Shown one piece after another: positions 1-12,087 of a DNA stretch of 64,000 nucleotides. A model generated the notes under the pieces. The model searched no databases. It was not told the origin of the DNA and saw only the letters and a list, made by a program, of their open reading frames with translations. Positions within the stretch are counted from its first letter, which is position 1. Each line of letters opens with the position of its first letter. The DNA lies in assembly GCF_902686445.1 (NCBI RefSeq), contig NC_062222.1:132439035-132503034 (forward strand), given 5' to 3'. The position numbers and the translations under genes were made by a program. The DNA comes from Sciurus carolinensis (lineage: Eukaryota; Chordata; Mammalia; Rodentia; Sciuridae).

Positions 1-1549
1 GCTACAGACTGGACCTGCTGTAGAGCCTTCTTCCGCTCTGGCACTACTAAGGGCTGGAAACCCTCCAGTCACTAGGCAAATGGGGTTGTCACAGCCTTCC
101 CAATTGTGGACCTGCTGCCTCATGAACACAAATAAGCATATCAGACATCCTGCTTACTTTCCCATAGCAGCGTTATAAGGTGCAAAGATGTGTTTCTTTA
201 GAGTGGATGTTTCAATATGCCCCAGGCCAATATAGCCCTAAGATCTTTACTAATATAGCAGAACCCTGAATCATTTTTGGGTTTATCTCCTGCCATCTGG
301 AGAGTGTGAACCCTACCAAGGCCTACCATACATGTGTCATTTGTTGTGTATCCAGTTTAGAAATGATAGGAACTGAAATTGAATCAATTTTCTGAGTAGA
401 CAATGCATTGTAGAAGACAATGAAAGATTGAGGAATATTAATCACCAAATTGAAAGAAAGTGTGAAAGTAGGAAATCTCCTTGAAGACATGTGAATATGT
501 CTTCTTTACTACAACCAAAGAGTAGCTTCAGTAGAGTGTCAGGTCTAGGACTTAGTTTTACAGGTAACAGAGTTCTTGACAAAATTTAATTCTTTCACCA
601 CAGATGTCTGATACCAAGACCAAGGATAGAATGAGAGTCAGAGTGGGCACTGACAGATTATACTCAGAAACACTGGAACTCTTCTCTTGAACACCCTGGG
701 CCTGCAGAAACAGCCATGTCTTTGCATTAGGACCTGGCACTTACCACTTACTTATATAACATGAGGTCTCTGCTTGGGAAAATAGTACAACATCCCTAGA
801 GATTTACCTGCACTTTCTCACCTGGCCATCAGACCCATCAAGTAGAGCTGGACGCTAGGTAATCTGATCTGAGAACTCACAAGCATTCTAAGTACAGAAA
901 AGTATTAGTCAACCTCTGTGCTTAAGCATTATTACATTTAGACACTGACTTTCATGCTCAGAAAGGTTGAAATGTGAAATATAATTAGGTCCTGGTTTGC
1001 ATCTTAGATTCTAAGTTGCTGAGCTAATAATATATGTAATAATTGCATAAGATAATAACATATATCACTCTTGGAAGTATAAGTAGAATAATTTGAAACT
1101 TTGCAGCCTTTTTGCTGAGTTTCTTGTCATGATTTGTGATAGAATGCATTTTAGTTTATGGAAAGTCCATGTCATAAATAATTGATTGTGAAATTTCTAA
1201 GGGATTTGAGAAAGTACTGTTAAATTCAGTAAACAACTGTACTTCTGGAAAGCAATCATGTATTAGTTTTATCTCTAACCATAAAGAGTTTACAGTAAAT
1301 GCTAAAATAATGTAAAACAGGTGGGAAAAGAAATTTAGTTGGTGTCCATATGGAATCACATTTATCGCACTTTGAATTATTTTTCATTTTACTTGTGATT
1401 GTTTGTCTTACACCTGGGTGCTTCATATGTTCTTCATATTTCTTAATGAGTTCCAGTACTAGAAAAATACATAGAAAGTGGAAATGCTTTCATTGAGTTT
1501 ATTGTCATTCAACATACACTCACTATAGAACTCAAGACTCAAGTTTGGA
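1..1549. other. Unassigned non-coding DNA
   Basis: No gene or clearly named repeat is seen. The first 540 bases or so are less AT-rich than what follows and read like an old LTR or ERV-derived fragment, but I cannot name a family. The rest is AT-rich, with short frames that have no coding character. Confidence 0.4.
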
Positions 1550-1765
1550 GACATCCATTTATTCACAAAAATGTGCACTGGGTTCCTACTGTACACCAAG
1601 TACCTTGCCAGGTACTCCATAGGCAGTTTGATTAAATCATGATTTCTGCTCTCCTGGGACTGAAATTTTGCAAGTAAAAGTGGACTTAAATACTCTGAAA
1701 TTGATAAATGCAAAAATGTAAACTACTTGGTGCAAAAGATGTTCTATGAAGACTGACTTTTGGTA
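1550..1765 (-). mobile_element. L2 LINE 3' end fragment
   Basis: The plus strand reads as the reverse complement of an L2 tail. It starts with a CATCCATTTATTCA-like stretch, then a phrase like the L2 'common location / list of accounts' 3' end (CCTACTGTACACCAAG, CTTGCCAGGTACT), then TGCTCTCCTGGGACTG. L2 is a CR1-clade LINE that is long dead in placental mammals. The copy is diverged and 5' truncated. Confidence 0.55.
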
Positions 1766-2302
1766 AAGCTCTGAGCTTCCTGGGTAAAATAATTAGACTC
1801 CTATTTCATGACATGCATTGTGAGACTCACATTACAAATAATGCCAAAATGCATGATATGTCCTAATGTAATTATGGCATTCAGAGTCATATCTTTACTA
1901 AAACTCTTTAAGAATCTCTTATACTCTGTGGAAGGCTTCTTGGTATGAATTATGCCATATGTTCAGTGTCCCATTTCTTTTCGTGTTTTGCATAAATATT
2001 TGGTCAACTAACACTACGTGGTCTAGACCCTGGGAATATCTCAATGGACAAGGTGGTTCCACCCTCTATTTGGAAAGTATTGCTTCTCTTTCAAGATCCA
2101 TCCTAACTGTAAGCTGTCATATAATGCCTTCAGACATTTCTCTTGAAAGAATAAATCTCTCTTCTCTCTTTGCTCCTGATTCTCATGTTCATTTTCAAAG
2201 AGGAAAGGGAGATAGGAAAATAATTAACTGGCATATGGCAAGATTTCTCAATTCTCAGTTAAGCTCAATACATGGATTTCAGTTTTCCCTGTTGGAGGAA
2301 TG
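1766..2302. other. Unassigned non-coding DNA
   Basis: AT-rich sequence with no named repeat. A 115-codon open frame (1959-2306, plus) begins here, but its residue composition and lack of any family motif suggest chance. Confidence 0.35.
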
Positions 2303-2415
2303 CTAAGTTATTTATTGATTTATCTTTTGTGGTGAAGGGGATGGAGCCCAGGGCCTTCTGCATGTGAGGTGAATACTATACCAACTGAGCTACATTCCCA
2401 TCCCTAACTTATTTT
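2303..2415 (-). mobile_element. ID-type SINE, reverse orientation
   Basis: Read on the minus strand, this is a diverged tRNA-derived ID unit: a GTAGCTCAGTTGGTA-like A-box region, then a B-box region ending in the GGGCTCCATCC part. The plus strand shows GGAGCCCAGGGCC and CCAACTGAGCTAC. Imperfect direct repeats flank it (CTAAGTTATTTA at 2303-2314, CTAACTTATTTT at 2404-2415, 10 of 12 matching) and fit a target-site duplication. The AT-rich left side is the decayed A-tail. Confidence 0.75.
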
Positions 2416-2639
2416 TAATAATCACTTTTACAGTTTTGAAGATGACCTCAAAGCCTCTCAGAGTCCATAGATCTGATGGTTACTAGGCTATGTGCACATT
2501 CAAGTATCAAGTATTTACAGAAAACATAAAATGTCTAGTATGTACTCAATACTTTAATGATGTTCATATTTCCAGATTACTATAATTATTATTGAAATAT
2601 GTTGACAGTGCTGAGTAAGCATATGCTTGTAGGAGTCCC

Positions 2640-2850
2640 ACAGATTTTTATTCAGTTCCTAACTCATGTAGTGCAGGACACTAAGCCTCAATAATTTCAT
2701 TTACAAAATAGTAACTATGGTATTTAACTTCACTGATGTATGTTAAAGTTTAAATGGCATAAGACAAATGAAAATCTTAAAATAGTGCCTGGCATATAGA
2801 AAGTACTTGCCAAATGTTGACATTCATTTTATTATTCTTTTAAGGAAGGT
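2640..2850 (+). mobile_element. MIR SINE
   Basis: The order of motifs is that of a MIR on this strand: a TTCCTAACTCATGTAG-like middle, a 'CCTCAATAATTTCATTTACAAAATAGTAA' type core, then AGTGCCTGGCATATAGAAAGTACT and a TTGACATTCATTTTATTATT tail. The match is diverged, as expected for an element of this age. Confidence 0.7.
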
Positions 2851-3204
2851 AAGCATCTAATTTCCATGCAGTGAACCAAAATAAAATGTTTGCTTCCTAG
2901 AATTTATAAAGATGTTGCTATTCCTTGCCAGACCTTATGATTTTCTTTTAATTTTATATTTTATCTTCTGTTAAATACTTTTTTTCTGGGTTGAAAACAC
3001 ACAATTATAATGGAAGTTGAAGCTGATTATAATGATAATTATTATTTTGTAGGAAAGGTAATATTGTTAAGTGAAATTACACAATCTTCCAAATATTAAA
3101 TATTAGAATAACAAGCCTTAGTAGATCAATGACGAGAAGAAAACAACATTAAACTACATGTTCATCATATGTGTAAAACATGCAGCTTGAAGGTTTCACC
3201 AGTT

Positions 3205-3470
3205 TAATGCCATTATTCTGATAATGTTTTTGCAAATCAGATGCCATTCCTATTTGCCAATGAGGAAAGATAGACATAGAAAGGTGCTTGCTGGAGGTAG
3301 CCAATGCTTAGCCAATGCTTCCTGGGTAGTCTAACCTGTTCCATGTTTTTGTCTCAACATACTGAGGTTCCTTGTCCATCAAATGCATATGACAATATTT
3401 ATTTTTAGGGTTGTTATGAGACTGAACTCTATATATTGATGAAACAGTGTACATAGAGATGTTTTGCAAA
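3205..3470. mobile_element. Two probable MIR fragments in opposite orientations
   Basis: At 3205-3300 the plus strand resembles an antisense MIR core (TTTGCCAATGAGGAAAGATAGACAT). At 3335-3470 it resembles a sense MIR core (CTGAGGTTCCTTGTCCATCAAATG, then GGTTGTTATGAGACTGAACT). Both are weak, so the exact extents are uncertain. Confidence 0.35.
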
Positions 3471-4949
3471 ACAAATATTGATATATACATGCTCTTTTAC
3501 TCCTGCTATTGTTGCTTCACTGATTGTTCACCTCTCTAGTTACTTTTTACCTTTACCCATTTTTATCTTCTCTAAACTCAGCACCAGGGAGATTCCTTTT
3601 CCTGCAGTCCATCTCCATTCCTCCTAAGTCCAAATATTTGTACATCACTCTTGAAGTCATGAAACTCTTAAGGTTATGCCACCTGTTTATAGCAGTTCAT
3701 CTGATGAAATGTGCTTACTTGATTTGAATGAGGATTCCCACCCAACAACACCACTGTACATCATTGTGTTGGTAGGGGTGTTCCACAGAAACCCTGAGTC
3801 TCACTTAATGACCTGGGTGACTTTTGATCTTCACTCAGACCTTTCCAAGAATTTTGCTTTTTCTGCTGACTATCAAGAAACAGTTCAAAGCAGAAACAAT
3901 CATAGACATGGGGGAAATAATAGCACTTGACACTTGTCCTGTTTGTTTCTGTTAATTTCACCTCTCTTGTTGGATGACTACATTTAAACAGAAATGACAT
4001 GTGAAAAGTAGAGCTTCATAGAAATTTCTCATAAGGAGAAAGAAACAACCACATGGGTCATAGCAAAGATAGCATTTGATTTCTGTGGGATTTAGCTTAG
4101 AGAGCATTGCATATAGATTAAAAGTGTTATAGAACATTTTTTTTTTTTTGCAAAGAATTCCTTGAGAGCCTGGATTCAAATAAAAAATCATGATGTCTGT
4201 TTTCAGTAATTCCATTTATGATATGGCTTAAAGCATTAAAAATCCAACTTCTGGGGGTCAATATGGTGAGTTATATTAGAAAGTAATCATCATTAGCATG
4301 ATGTCTCAGTACATTCGTGCATCTCAATTACAAGGCAGATAAAATTGTATTTTCAGTGGAAGGAAGTTGTTTCATGCAACTTCCTAACATATTGACCTAT
4401 AAACATACCCAATGAATTAATCACCAATATGTGCATACGTGTCCTCCAAACTCCCACAAGTTTGGTTTACAAGATGACATCAGGCAAAAAGAGAGTACGG
4501 TCCTATGGGCTGGGGGAAAAGGAAATGAGCCCTATTATTTTCAGGATTACTGTCTTGATTTTCTTCAAGACACAGTGCAGAGATGTACATCCCTGGAGGA
4601 GCTTTGGAGTGTCTTTGATTTGAGGAAATGGAGTTGAGAGTCCAGGGAGACAAAGACAGCTACATGACAACCTCTTTCTCTGACACATTTTATTTTTCTT
4701 TGCTCAGATTTAGCCTGCTTGATCATTTTTCACCTTTTTACTTTTAGGATATTTCTTCCACTATTTTTAAGGTGTATCTCTTATAGGAAAAATGCGTTAA
4801 TATTTGTACAATTAATATGAGTACTGATCTTTTTAGCTTTAAATATAGCATCATTGTATTTGTTTTCCATTTATTCCAGTTTCCTCTGTTAACTTTCCCC
4901 TACTTTCTGCATTCTTTCAATCAAACCAATAATTTTTATGATTGTATAT
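3471..4949. other. Unassigned non-coding DNA
   Basis: No gene, RNA or named repeat is recognised. Overlapping short open frames on both strands near 3676-4215 and 4429-4688 have no recognisable domains. Confidence 0.4.
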
Positions 4950-5165
4950 TTTTAAAATTAAATTTTTAAAATATTTTTACAGACTGCATTTGGATTCATT
5001 GTACACAAATGGGGTACATCATTTTGTTTCTATGGTTGTGCACGATATAGATTCATACCATTTCTGTAATCATACATGTACATAGGCTAATGATGTCTGT
5101 CTCATTCCACCATTTTTCATACCCCTGTCTCATTTCCTTCTATGTAATCTAAAGTTCTTCCATTC
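4950..5165 (-). mobile_element. L1 3' UTR fragment of squirrel type, antisense
   Basis: The plus strand carries the pattern I associate with the reversed 3' UTR of sciurid L1s: a GTACACAAATGGGGTACATC phrase, a GGTTGTGCACGATATAGATTC phrase, TAATCATACATGTACATAGG, then GATGTCTGTCTCATTCCACC and TCTAAAGTTCTTCCATTC. The same tail type recurs at 41200-41470. The assignment is from memory of the pattern, not from an alignment. Confidence 0.5.
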
Positions 5166-5384
5166 TTTTCTCATGATTATATTTTATTTATGCTGAATAT
5201 AACATTTGTTATTTCAGTGGTTCATTTAGCCAGGTTCAGCTGTTTCATATTTACCACTATAAGAAAGTATCCTACTTTATGTAGTACAAAACCATTTACT
5301 ATGCTCTATTGTGCTCTTGTATGGATTCTCTGCAGTGTTTCTATCATTGCTGCCATGCAGGTTGTTTTTATGTATATATCCATA

Positions 5385-5475
5385 AGAATGGGGTTCTACA
5401 TAAATAAGATATATTCCATGCTTGTATAATCATTTCAAAATGTATTCTATTGTCATGTATAACTAAAAAGATAGC
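5385..5475 (+). mobile_element. L1 3' tail fragment, sense
   Basis: This short piece reads as the sense version of the same 3' UTR tail: a GGGGTTCTACATAAATAAGA phrase, ATTCCATGCTTGTATAAT, TCAAAATGTATTCTATTGTC, then ATGTATAACTAAAAAG. It lies just downstream of an antisense piece of the same family (4950-5165). The pair is therefore either two insertions or a rearranged one. Confidence 0.45.
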
Positions 5476-6239
5476 TGCAGTCCACATTATTGGAACCCTT
5501 AGAGGAGGGAGCTGCACCAGGAGGAACTTTGGAGAATTGGACACTGTCCTCAAGCACTCGACTGACCATCACATACATGTACTCAGAGGGTGGAAAGGCA
5601 TTCATTCATGAAAAGGTAGTATGCTGTAGTACAGCACAGCTTTGAGGCAAGGGAGCCACGCATGAAAGGAAACGTACCCTGTGACTCCAACAATCAAATT
5701 CCAAGAAGGTGCCAGCCCATCTATAGTGGTGTTTCTCAGAGGATACGGTCTCTGGGTCAGGCTGGGGAAGCTTGGTGAAAAGGATGTCCTAGTGCAGGAA
5801 GAAAGCTTTGAGAGGGATTGACATCTTGATTATAATCCTCTTGGTGAGGACCCAGGTACACGCATGCCAAAACTTATCACCTGGAGGACTTTAAATACAT
5901 GAAGACTATTGCATATCAATATCACTTACATAACATTTTTTACAAGAAAATGAAAAAAGAGAATATATGTCCCATAGGAGAGGATAGCGAGATTTACTTT
6001 ATAACTTCATGTATAGTAGAAAATGCAGAAGAAACTTTAGAAGAAAATATAAATTATTCAATAAAATGGTGAAGACAACTGGCTATATATTAAAAATTTA
6101 ACTGAAAATCAATCAGAAAAATGAAACTTAATACACTCCAAAATAAATTATGAAGTCAACAAAATGTGTGTGTGAGATAAAGTATATATAGTTGTGTATA
6201 TAAAAAAATAGTTTACAATTAATATAATATGAAATAATG
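5476..6239. other. Unassigned non-coding DNA
   Basis: The first 400 bases are of balanced composition and unlike any repeat I know. From about 5880 the sequence becomes strongly AT-rich, with a short TG/TA-rich run near 6164-6205. No coding potential is seen. Confidence 0.4.
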
Positions 6240-6960
6240 TGGAAAATAGGTAAAGGTTCCCTGACTTAACAATCACACTCTAGATTAAAAACAAGCACTA
6301 AGCAATTAAAGGGATTTTACCAGACAGGGGCTAACACATTTGGAGGACATGATCATCATCATCAAAATTAAAAGGCAAAAAATTCTGGGAAATACAGAAA
6401 GAATTTTTATTCATAAGTTTTTTAAACGAGTAAATTAAATCAGAGACTTTAATTTAGAATTTTCTTTTAAATAAAATGGTCAATTGACCCAAAATGTTCA
6501 CTCTTAGCACTAATAAAGGAAGTGAAAATGGAATGTTTTAACATAAGGAATAGCTTTCTGAACCAATCAAATTATCAAAGATTAAAAAATTTAGAAACTC
6601 AATGAAAAAGCAGAAAAGGGAGAGAGCCCTGCACTTCATGCTACTGAAGGAAATACAAGTTGGTGCATCTTGTACGGAGAACACCCATCGCTTTGCACAA
6701 AAAGGCTCAAGATTTTTTAAAACTAAAACTAAAGAGCTAAGCTGAACTATGGAACACTATAAATTCAAATATCTACAGATTTTTATAGTGATGAAGATTT
6801 TATAAAAATATACATGCCCAAAATTGGGTATACCATATGGCAAAGATCTTAAAATGCTATTTTTGCAGAATATTTAATGATATGAGAAATACTTATGGTT
6901 ATCTGTGTTCAGTAGAAAAGATAGATACATGTGAATGAAATAATTACTTGGGGTACAAAA
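6240..6960 (+). mobile_element. Possible old L1/HAL1 fragment
   Basis: A-rich plus-strand sequence with the texture of an ancient L1 or HAL1 3' region, including a GGAAATACAAGTTGGTGCAT phrase like the conserved L1 'minor variant of ACAACCTTTCTGGAG' region. Divergence is too high to fix the ends or family. Confidence 0.3.
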
Positions 6961-7864
6961 TATAAATTTTTTAAAACATAAAAACATTGTGGATTAAAAA
7001 ATTGTTAATTAGATATATTGATTTTATTTCTTAGGTACTTTCATTAACCTATAAAAGGAGTCCTCAAAGGATGGGTTATAAACCTCCAATGTTCCCTAAA
7101 ATCAAGTTAAGAAATTGCATATTGGAATACTGTAAAGGGTGAATGTTTGGAAGGTGGATTTGGTTGTTTCAATCAACTGTAAGTTGAAAACATATAATTA
7201 AAGTTTTTAATAACACCAAAGTATTTGCATTAATACTTCTATATATGCTTGAAGATTTCCTATTAATATCTCTAGCCCTAACCTCTCTCTTAGTTCCATA
7301 TGTACACATACTTCATCAAAAGATATTAAATTATAGCATGCAGCCCAGGTAATGTATAAATCCCACACCAGCATTCCCACATATCATGTATGCATGCACA
7401 CACTTGCAGACTATTCTGGGGACGGATCCATTAAATTGGATTTATTGTGTAAGTAACTGAACATGGCACTTTTCCCATAACATTCACTATTTCATCACTC
7501 CCTGAAACCCCTCCCCATTGTAATGGTCCTGGGAACTCCCTGGGTGATTAATACACAAATAAAATGGTGCTGACCACTTTCACTGTTGGTGGGAAAGGGG
7601 ATAAGGAATCCCAGTCTTTCATTCTAGTTGGGACAACAGAGGATAAATAAACATTTAAAAACAAGTACTAAGGGAGGAGATTGTCCTGAGAACACCTGGC
7701 TTGATTTTCTTTTGTTGAGAAAACATAGTATTGCCGATAAAAATCAAAACAAAGTAATTTAGGAATAATTAGTAGGAAATATTTGTCATGGAAATTTTAC
7801 CTTATTTAAGAATATTTGGAAAAAATCGTTTTATTGCTACTTATTAAGCCTCTTAATCTTTCCA
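6961..7864. other. Unassigned AT-rich DNA
   Basis: No gene or named repeat is recognised. Composition is AT-rich throughout. Confidence 0.4.
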
Positions 7865-7995
7865 TTAACATTTGTTGAGTGCCAGCATTGAGCAGCTGCA
7901 ATCACACCTGTTCTTAGAAAACTTTATTTAAAACTCTGCATTTTATAAATAAATTTCACAGACTTACAGAGAAAACATGCAAAACCCAGTCTTTG
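7865..7995 (-). mobile_element. Possible MIR or L2 3' fragment
   Basis: The plus strand has ACATTTGTTGAGTGCCAG, then a CATTTTATAAATAAA core and an AAACCCAGTCTTTGAGTG end, in the order of a reversed MIR. It is too diverged to be certain. Confidence 0.35.
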
Positions 7996-8469
7996 AGTGA
8001 AGAGTCATTATCCCCATGTAACTATGAATAATGTGTTTTCATGTTAACACCTGTGATTTTTCCTGAGCATTTTTCTACTCTGTGCTCTTGAGTACAAAAA
8101 CTCCATGTCAGAGAAGCACATTATCATTCACTTGTCATTCTTGAGCCTGGGGCTTCTGGAAAGTAGGCAGGTCTTGTCCTAGGCTAGGAGCCCTGTGGGA
8201 CCCAGGAGTAAGAAAGTAAGAGGCACTAACACTGAGGTGCCCCAAGCCTCCTCAGGGCCAACCCTGCAAAGCAAAACTGTGCGACTTCACCAGCAAGAAG
8301 AGAGAGAGACACCAGGACAGTCCCTTTGCTGCACTAAACCTTGATTCTGCCTATTGGGTGGACTGTGGGCTGGTGAGGGGGATGATGATTAGCTGTGTGA
8401 TAAATAACCCCCTCTTGATTTATACCTGCATACATAAATTTTATCAAAGACCAGAAGTATCTCACAGCT

Positions 8470-8582
8470 GCTAACTCTGTGTCCATGGGCAAGGTGCTCA
8501 GTCCTCTGAGACTTGATGTCCTCACCTGCCAGAGGAAGCTAATGACACCTGCCCTACCCTCTCCTCTGATACCGAGCAATGT
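8470..8582 (+). mobile_element. MIR SINE fragment
   Basis: Sense MIR core: CTAACTCTGTGTCCATGGGC, a CTCAGTCCTCTGAGACTTGA phrase and TCCTCACCTGCCAGAGG. The 5' and 3' ends are missing or too diverged to place. Confidence 0.5.
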
Positions 8583-8589
8583 TCTAGCT

Positions 8590-8970
8590 AATTAATCAGG
8601 CAGAAATGCATTGAGGCTTAGTGTGTGCCTAATGCAGTGACAGATAGCAAGGTCACAAGCATGAATAAAACATGTCGCTACTCAGGAGTGACTCACAGGC
8701 TGTCAGGGGAGACAAACAGGTAAGTAACTGATGGAGCCAGAGGGCGGGGGGGACCATAAAGCTACAGATTATGTGATGGGAGGCTTAAGTGAGGGAACAA
8801 TTAATTCCTCTGTGAGAAGGATGCTATTAACATTGTCTTGAGAAATGAGGAGAAGTTCGCCATCGAGGAGACCTGAAGGACACTGCACAGAGAAGAGTAT
8901 CGGTAAAGACCAAGTGGAGGGGACTGCACAGGTGAGGGCCATGCAGGGAAAGGTGCTTTTTAAGGACTTA
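8590..8970 (-). mobile_element. L2 LINE 3' fragment
   Basis: The plus strand follows a reversed L2 tail: GCTTAGTGTGTGCCTAATGC, GACTCACAGGCTGTCAGGGG, GAGACAAACAGGTAAGTAAC, then the part that complements the end of the L2 reading frame (GGAGACCTGAAGGACACTGC). It sits directly next to the MIR fragment at 8470-8582. Confidence 0.6.
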
Positions 8971-9889
8971 CACACAGAGGCTTCGTCATCTGCAAATTAG
9001 TTCACACATGCAAGGCAACACTACCAAAGCCGCATTGAAATGACCTGAGAACAGAGTGCTTCTCCCTACGTTGTGATGCACAAGACAGTCAATGCTCTGG
9101 TCTCCGGAGCTTCTATTCTTGCACTATGTTGTTAAGTTGTATCCTTTTTCAAAGTTAATATACACCTAATTTGAAAAAGTCAAGGAGCACTAAAAATCTG
9201 AAAATACTTCACTCTTATTATCCAAACATAATCAGTAATTATTATAACCACTCCTTTTGGAAGCTATAAATAATATACCTATGCTGTGTCTCTGTTTTAC
9301 TGCTTTATGTTTGACTCTGAGACATTGACTATTGACTCTCAGTTATGAAAGATACGACTTCAGCCTGCTCTCCTCATCACTCTCTATTTATATTTGGCCA
9401 CCCCTACAATCCTAAAATGGCATCTCTTAAGTAATTATTTGGTGTGTACTATGCAATAATTTCTGCTTTTACAATGGCCATATTTTTCAAAGTTCCATTC
9501 TGCAGTGTGTTTTGAGGTATTATGCAAGCTGTTGCCTCCCTTGCATCATATTATTTATTTGCTAAATCTGTAAATTGTTTTGATTTTTTGCTTTAGTTTT
9601 GATTTTCATCTTTAATTATCCCCTCCACAATCATATAACACAAACACAAAACTACTTTTAATAGAGACCAACACACAAGGTGAACTTTCATTCTTTGTCT
9701 TTCTTGTAGGGAATCAAGACTCATCTTTCTATTTCTGTGTCCACTCTTTAGCCTGTCATATCAACTTATGCAAGAATTTTTTTCAATATTTTCTCATGTT
9801 GAATGCCTCATTTCCTTGATTATTTAACTTCCTCTATCTTGGTGCACTCCCTTGCTTTGGGGGTTTTCTTCTTAAATTAACCTTGGAGT
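8971..9889. other. Unassigned non-coding DNA
   Basis: AT-rich. The 9130-9330 part has some texture of an old L1 3' UTR, but nothing firm. No coding potential is seen. Confidence 0.35.
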
Positions 9890-10100
9890 ATGTAAGAAAT
9901 GGTTTTATTTAACTAGTCAAGGATCTAAGATTCTCTTTATTTTTCTTTCATTTATGCTTGATAGTTTGATGGAAAAAATAGTTATAGTTTGGAAACCTCT
10001 TTCCTTCAGAATTTTAAAGCATTCCTTCATTATATTTGCTTTCATAATAGGTGGTAACCATGGAGATATAAACTCTGATTTCCTTCAAGGAAAAAAAAAA
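9890..10100 (-). mobile_element. Probable L1 fragment, antisense
   Basis: T-rich plus-strand sequence resembling an old L1 5'/ORF1-adjacent region in reverse: TTTCATTTATGCTTGATAG, CTTTCCTTCAGAATTTTAAA and a 'CATTCCTTCATTATATTTGC' phrase. It is diverged and the ends are approximate. Confidence 0.4.
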
Positions 10101-10805
10101 TACACTTGAATTCAGCCTTAAGAGTGCGAAGTGCAAAATATTATTGATACATTTTGTATGCTGAGTCTTTACGGTGGGGAATCTAGGCAATCTTTACCCA
10201 AGTTCCCAGGTAAGCTGACCTTCAGCCAGTTTATAGTCCAGTCCTTCTCCAGTAACTGTCTTTAGACTAAGAGATCTACTCCACCAAGCTCATAGTTCTT
10301 CTTGGGAGAAAAAATACTGTAAACTCATTCCTCCATTAAAGACCACTCTAATGGGTCTTCTGAACTCAAGAGTGTCCCATAGTATTGGCTGCATCCCTTG
10401 TTGCAAATAGAATCCCAGTTCAATCTTTGCCTACATCTAATTTTTGTTCTACCACATGTTCTGATTCCAAGGGTATGAGTCAATACACTTTGGGCATGAA
10501 GACATCCATCTTAAAGCACTTCCCAAGAAACACAAAATAAAATGTATCACTACTGCCAAGGTCTTTACACCTTTGGATTGAGTTTATAAGTTGTTGCAAG
10601 ACATTTTAGCAAGGTTTTAGAACAGATATCATTTGTTCATTCTATCAGTCATGTTTAAACAGCAGTTTGATCCACTAGTCCTCTTGCAGTTTAGGATGAT
10701 TGATGAATCTCTGTTCTTCTATTTGAGCGCCGTAAGAGAGGACAGGAACAAATAGTAGAAATGGGATCCCTGAAGATCCATAATTAGGACCCCCTTTATG
10801 AATTG
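10101..10805. other. Unassigned non-coding DNA
   Basis: No gene or repeat is recognised. Confidence 0.35.
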
Positions 10806-11167
10806 TGTTTTAGATAGTTTGGGCTGCTAAAACAAAAGTACAATAAATTGGCTTATAAACAGCAAATTTATTGTGCACACTCTCTGGAGCCTGGAAATCC
10901 AAAGTCAAGGTGCAGGTAAATTTGGTGTCTGATGAGTTTCTACTTCCTGGTTCATAGATGTGTCTTCTCACAGCAGCCTCTTATGGTGGAATAGGTAAGG
11001 ACTCTCCTTGGGGCCTCCTTTATAAGGGCACTAATTCCCTTTATCATAAGAGTATAGATTACATTCATGATCATCTTCCAAATGCTCCACCTCCTAATAT
11101 ACCATCACATTGTGGGTTAGAATTTGAACACATGAATTTGGGAGGAGACATGTATTTCAAGCATAGC
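10806..11167 (-). mobile_element. MLT1-type MaLR LTR, antisense
   Basis: The plus strand reads as the reverse complement of an ERVL-MaLR (MLT1 A/B-like) LTR from end to end. Markers are TGTTTTAGATAGTTTGGGCTGC at the left, GGCTTATAAACAGCAAATTT, CTGGAAATCCAAAGTCAAGG, GGTGTCTGATGAG, TTCCTGGTTCATAGATGTGT, TTTATAAGGGCACTAATTCC, CCACCTCCTAATATACCATC and a GAATTTGGGAGGAGACATG end. The length of about 360 bp is near full. No second LTR or internal region is adjacent, so this is most likely a solo LTR. Confidence 0.85.
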
Positions 11168-11889
11168 TGATGAAAATTTCCATCAGAATGAAGAAAAGAG
11201 GTAAGAAAATCATTATCGGGATTCACATCTGCAGTCCTCAGATCCTGAGTCAAAATTTCTAAAGATACACTTACCAATGTCTTCTCAGTACTCTCAGGTT
11301 ATAAGGATGGGGGAATATCCAGAAAACTTTTGCTCTGTCCTTTAGGCTAAAGGGTAGTAAATGCATGTACTCTAGGTCCATTGTCAGCATATCCTAGCTG
11401 GAAGGGTCAGACAACTTCAAATAGATCTTGTCTTCATCCTTATTTTCTTTTGAAAATATCTTTAGATCATGAGAGAAGGATGCAGAGTAGTCAAAGGAAT
11501 CTGTGCTTTCTGAATATAGTTGGCACGGTGAAATCCAAGTCTTTTAGATAGGAAGAAGGATATGGGATATATCCAGGCCTTAGTATTTCTCTCAGACTAG
11601 CTTTAGAGAAAAAAAAATGAATCATTTCAATCCAGTTTGAGTTAAGGCAGTAACACTTTGTGATATTTTAGAAGACATTAAGTTAGAAGACCAACAAAAA
11701 AGGAGGGCTTCAGTTACTTTTTTATCATTGCCAAATTCCACTTCTTTTTTTTAGTAATAACTTATTGAAAGTTGTCTTGAAAGCCTTTCTTAGCTGCAGA
11801 AGTGAAGAGGCATATTAGAGTTCATTGTTTCCTTTTTATGCAGTGCTAGAGTTACCTTATCTCAAGTAGTTTTCTTTACTACTATTATA
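11168..11889. other. Unassigned non-coding DNA
   Basis: No gene or named repeat is recognised. Confidence 0.35.
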
Positions 11890-12040
11890 TTTGTGATAAT
11901 ACTACCTTCTTGGAGATAAAGAAAGGGACACAGGGACACAGAGAAGATAAGTTACTTATTAAATACCACACAACTGATAAGTAGCACAGCCTGATAGAAA
12001 ATACAGGTTGGTCTGACATCAGAGTCCATGAGTTTTTCTC
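11890..12040 (-). mobile_element. Probable MIR fragment, antisense
   Basis: The plus strand shows GAGAAGATAAGTTACTTATT, CACACAACTGATAAGTAGCA and a GGTTGGTCTGACATCAGAGT end, the order of a reversed MIR core. The 5' part of the core is replaced by a short GGGACACA duplication. Confidence 0.5.
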
Positions 12041-12044
12041 CAAA

Positions 12045-12087
12045 TCTATGCTGATTCTTTCCCCAACTCTATGCTGATTCTTTCCCC
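12045..12087. repeat. Two-copy tandem duplication
   Basis: A 20-base word ending in GATTCTTTCCCC occurs at 12045-12064 and again at 12068-12087, giving a period of 23 bases. It lies at the end of a MIR fragment and looks like a simple slippage duplication. Confidence 0.9.

Noticed and set aside
1959..2306. 115-codon frame with a hydrophobic start that could pass for a signal peptide
   Set aside because: No family resemblance, AT-driven composition, and it ends in the target site of an ID SINE. No supporting splice or promoter context.
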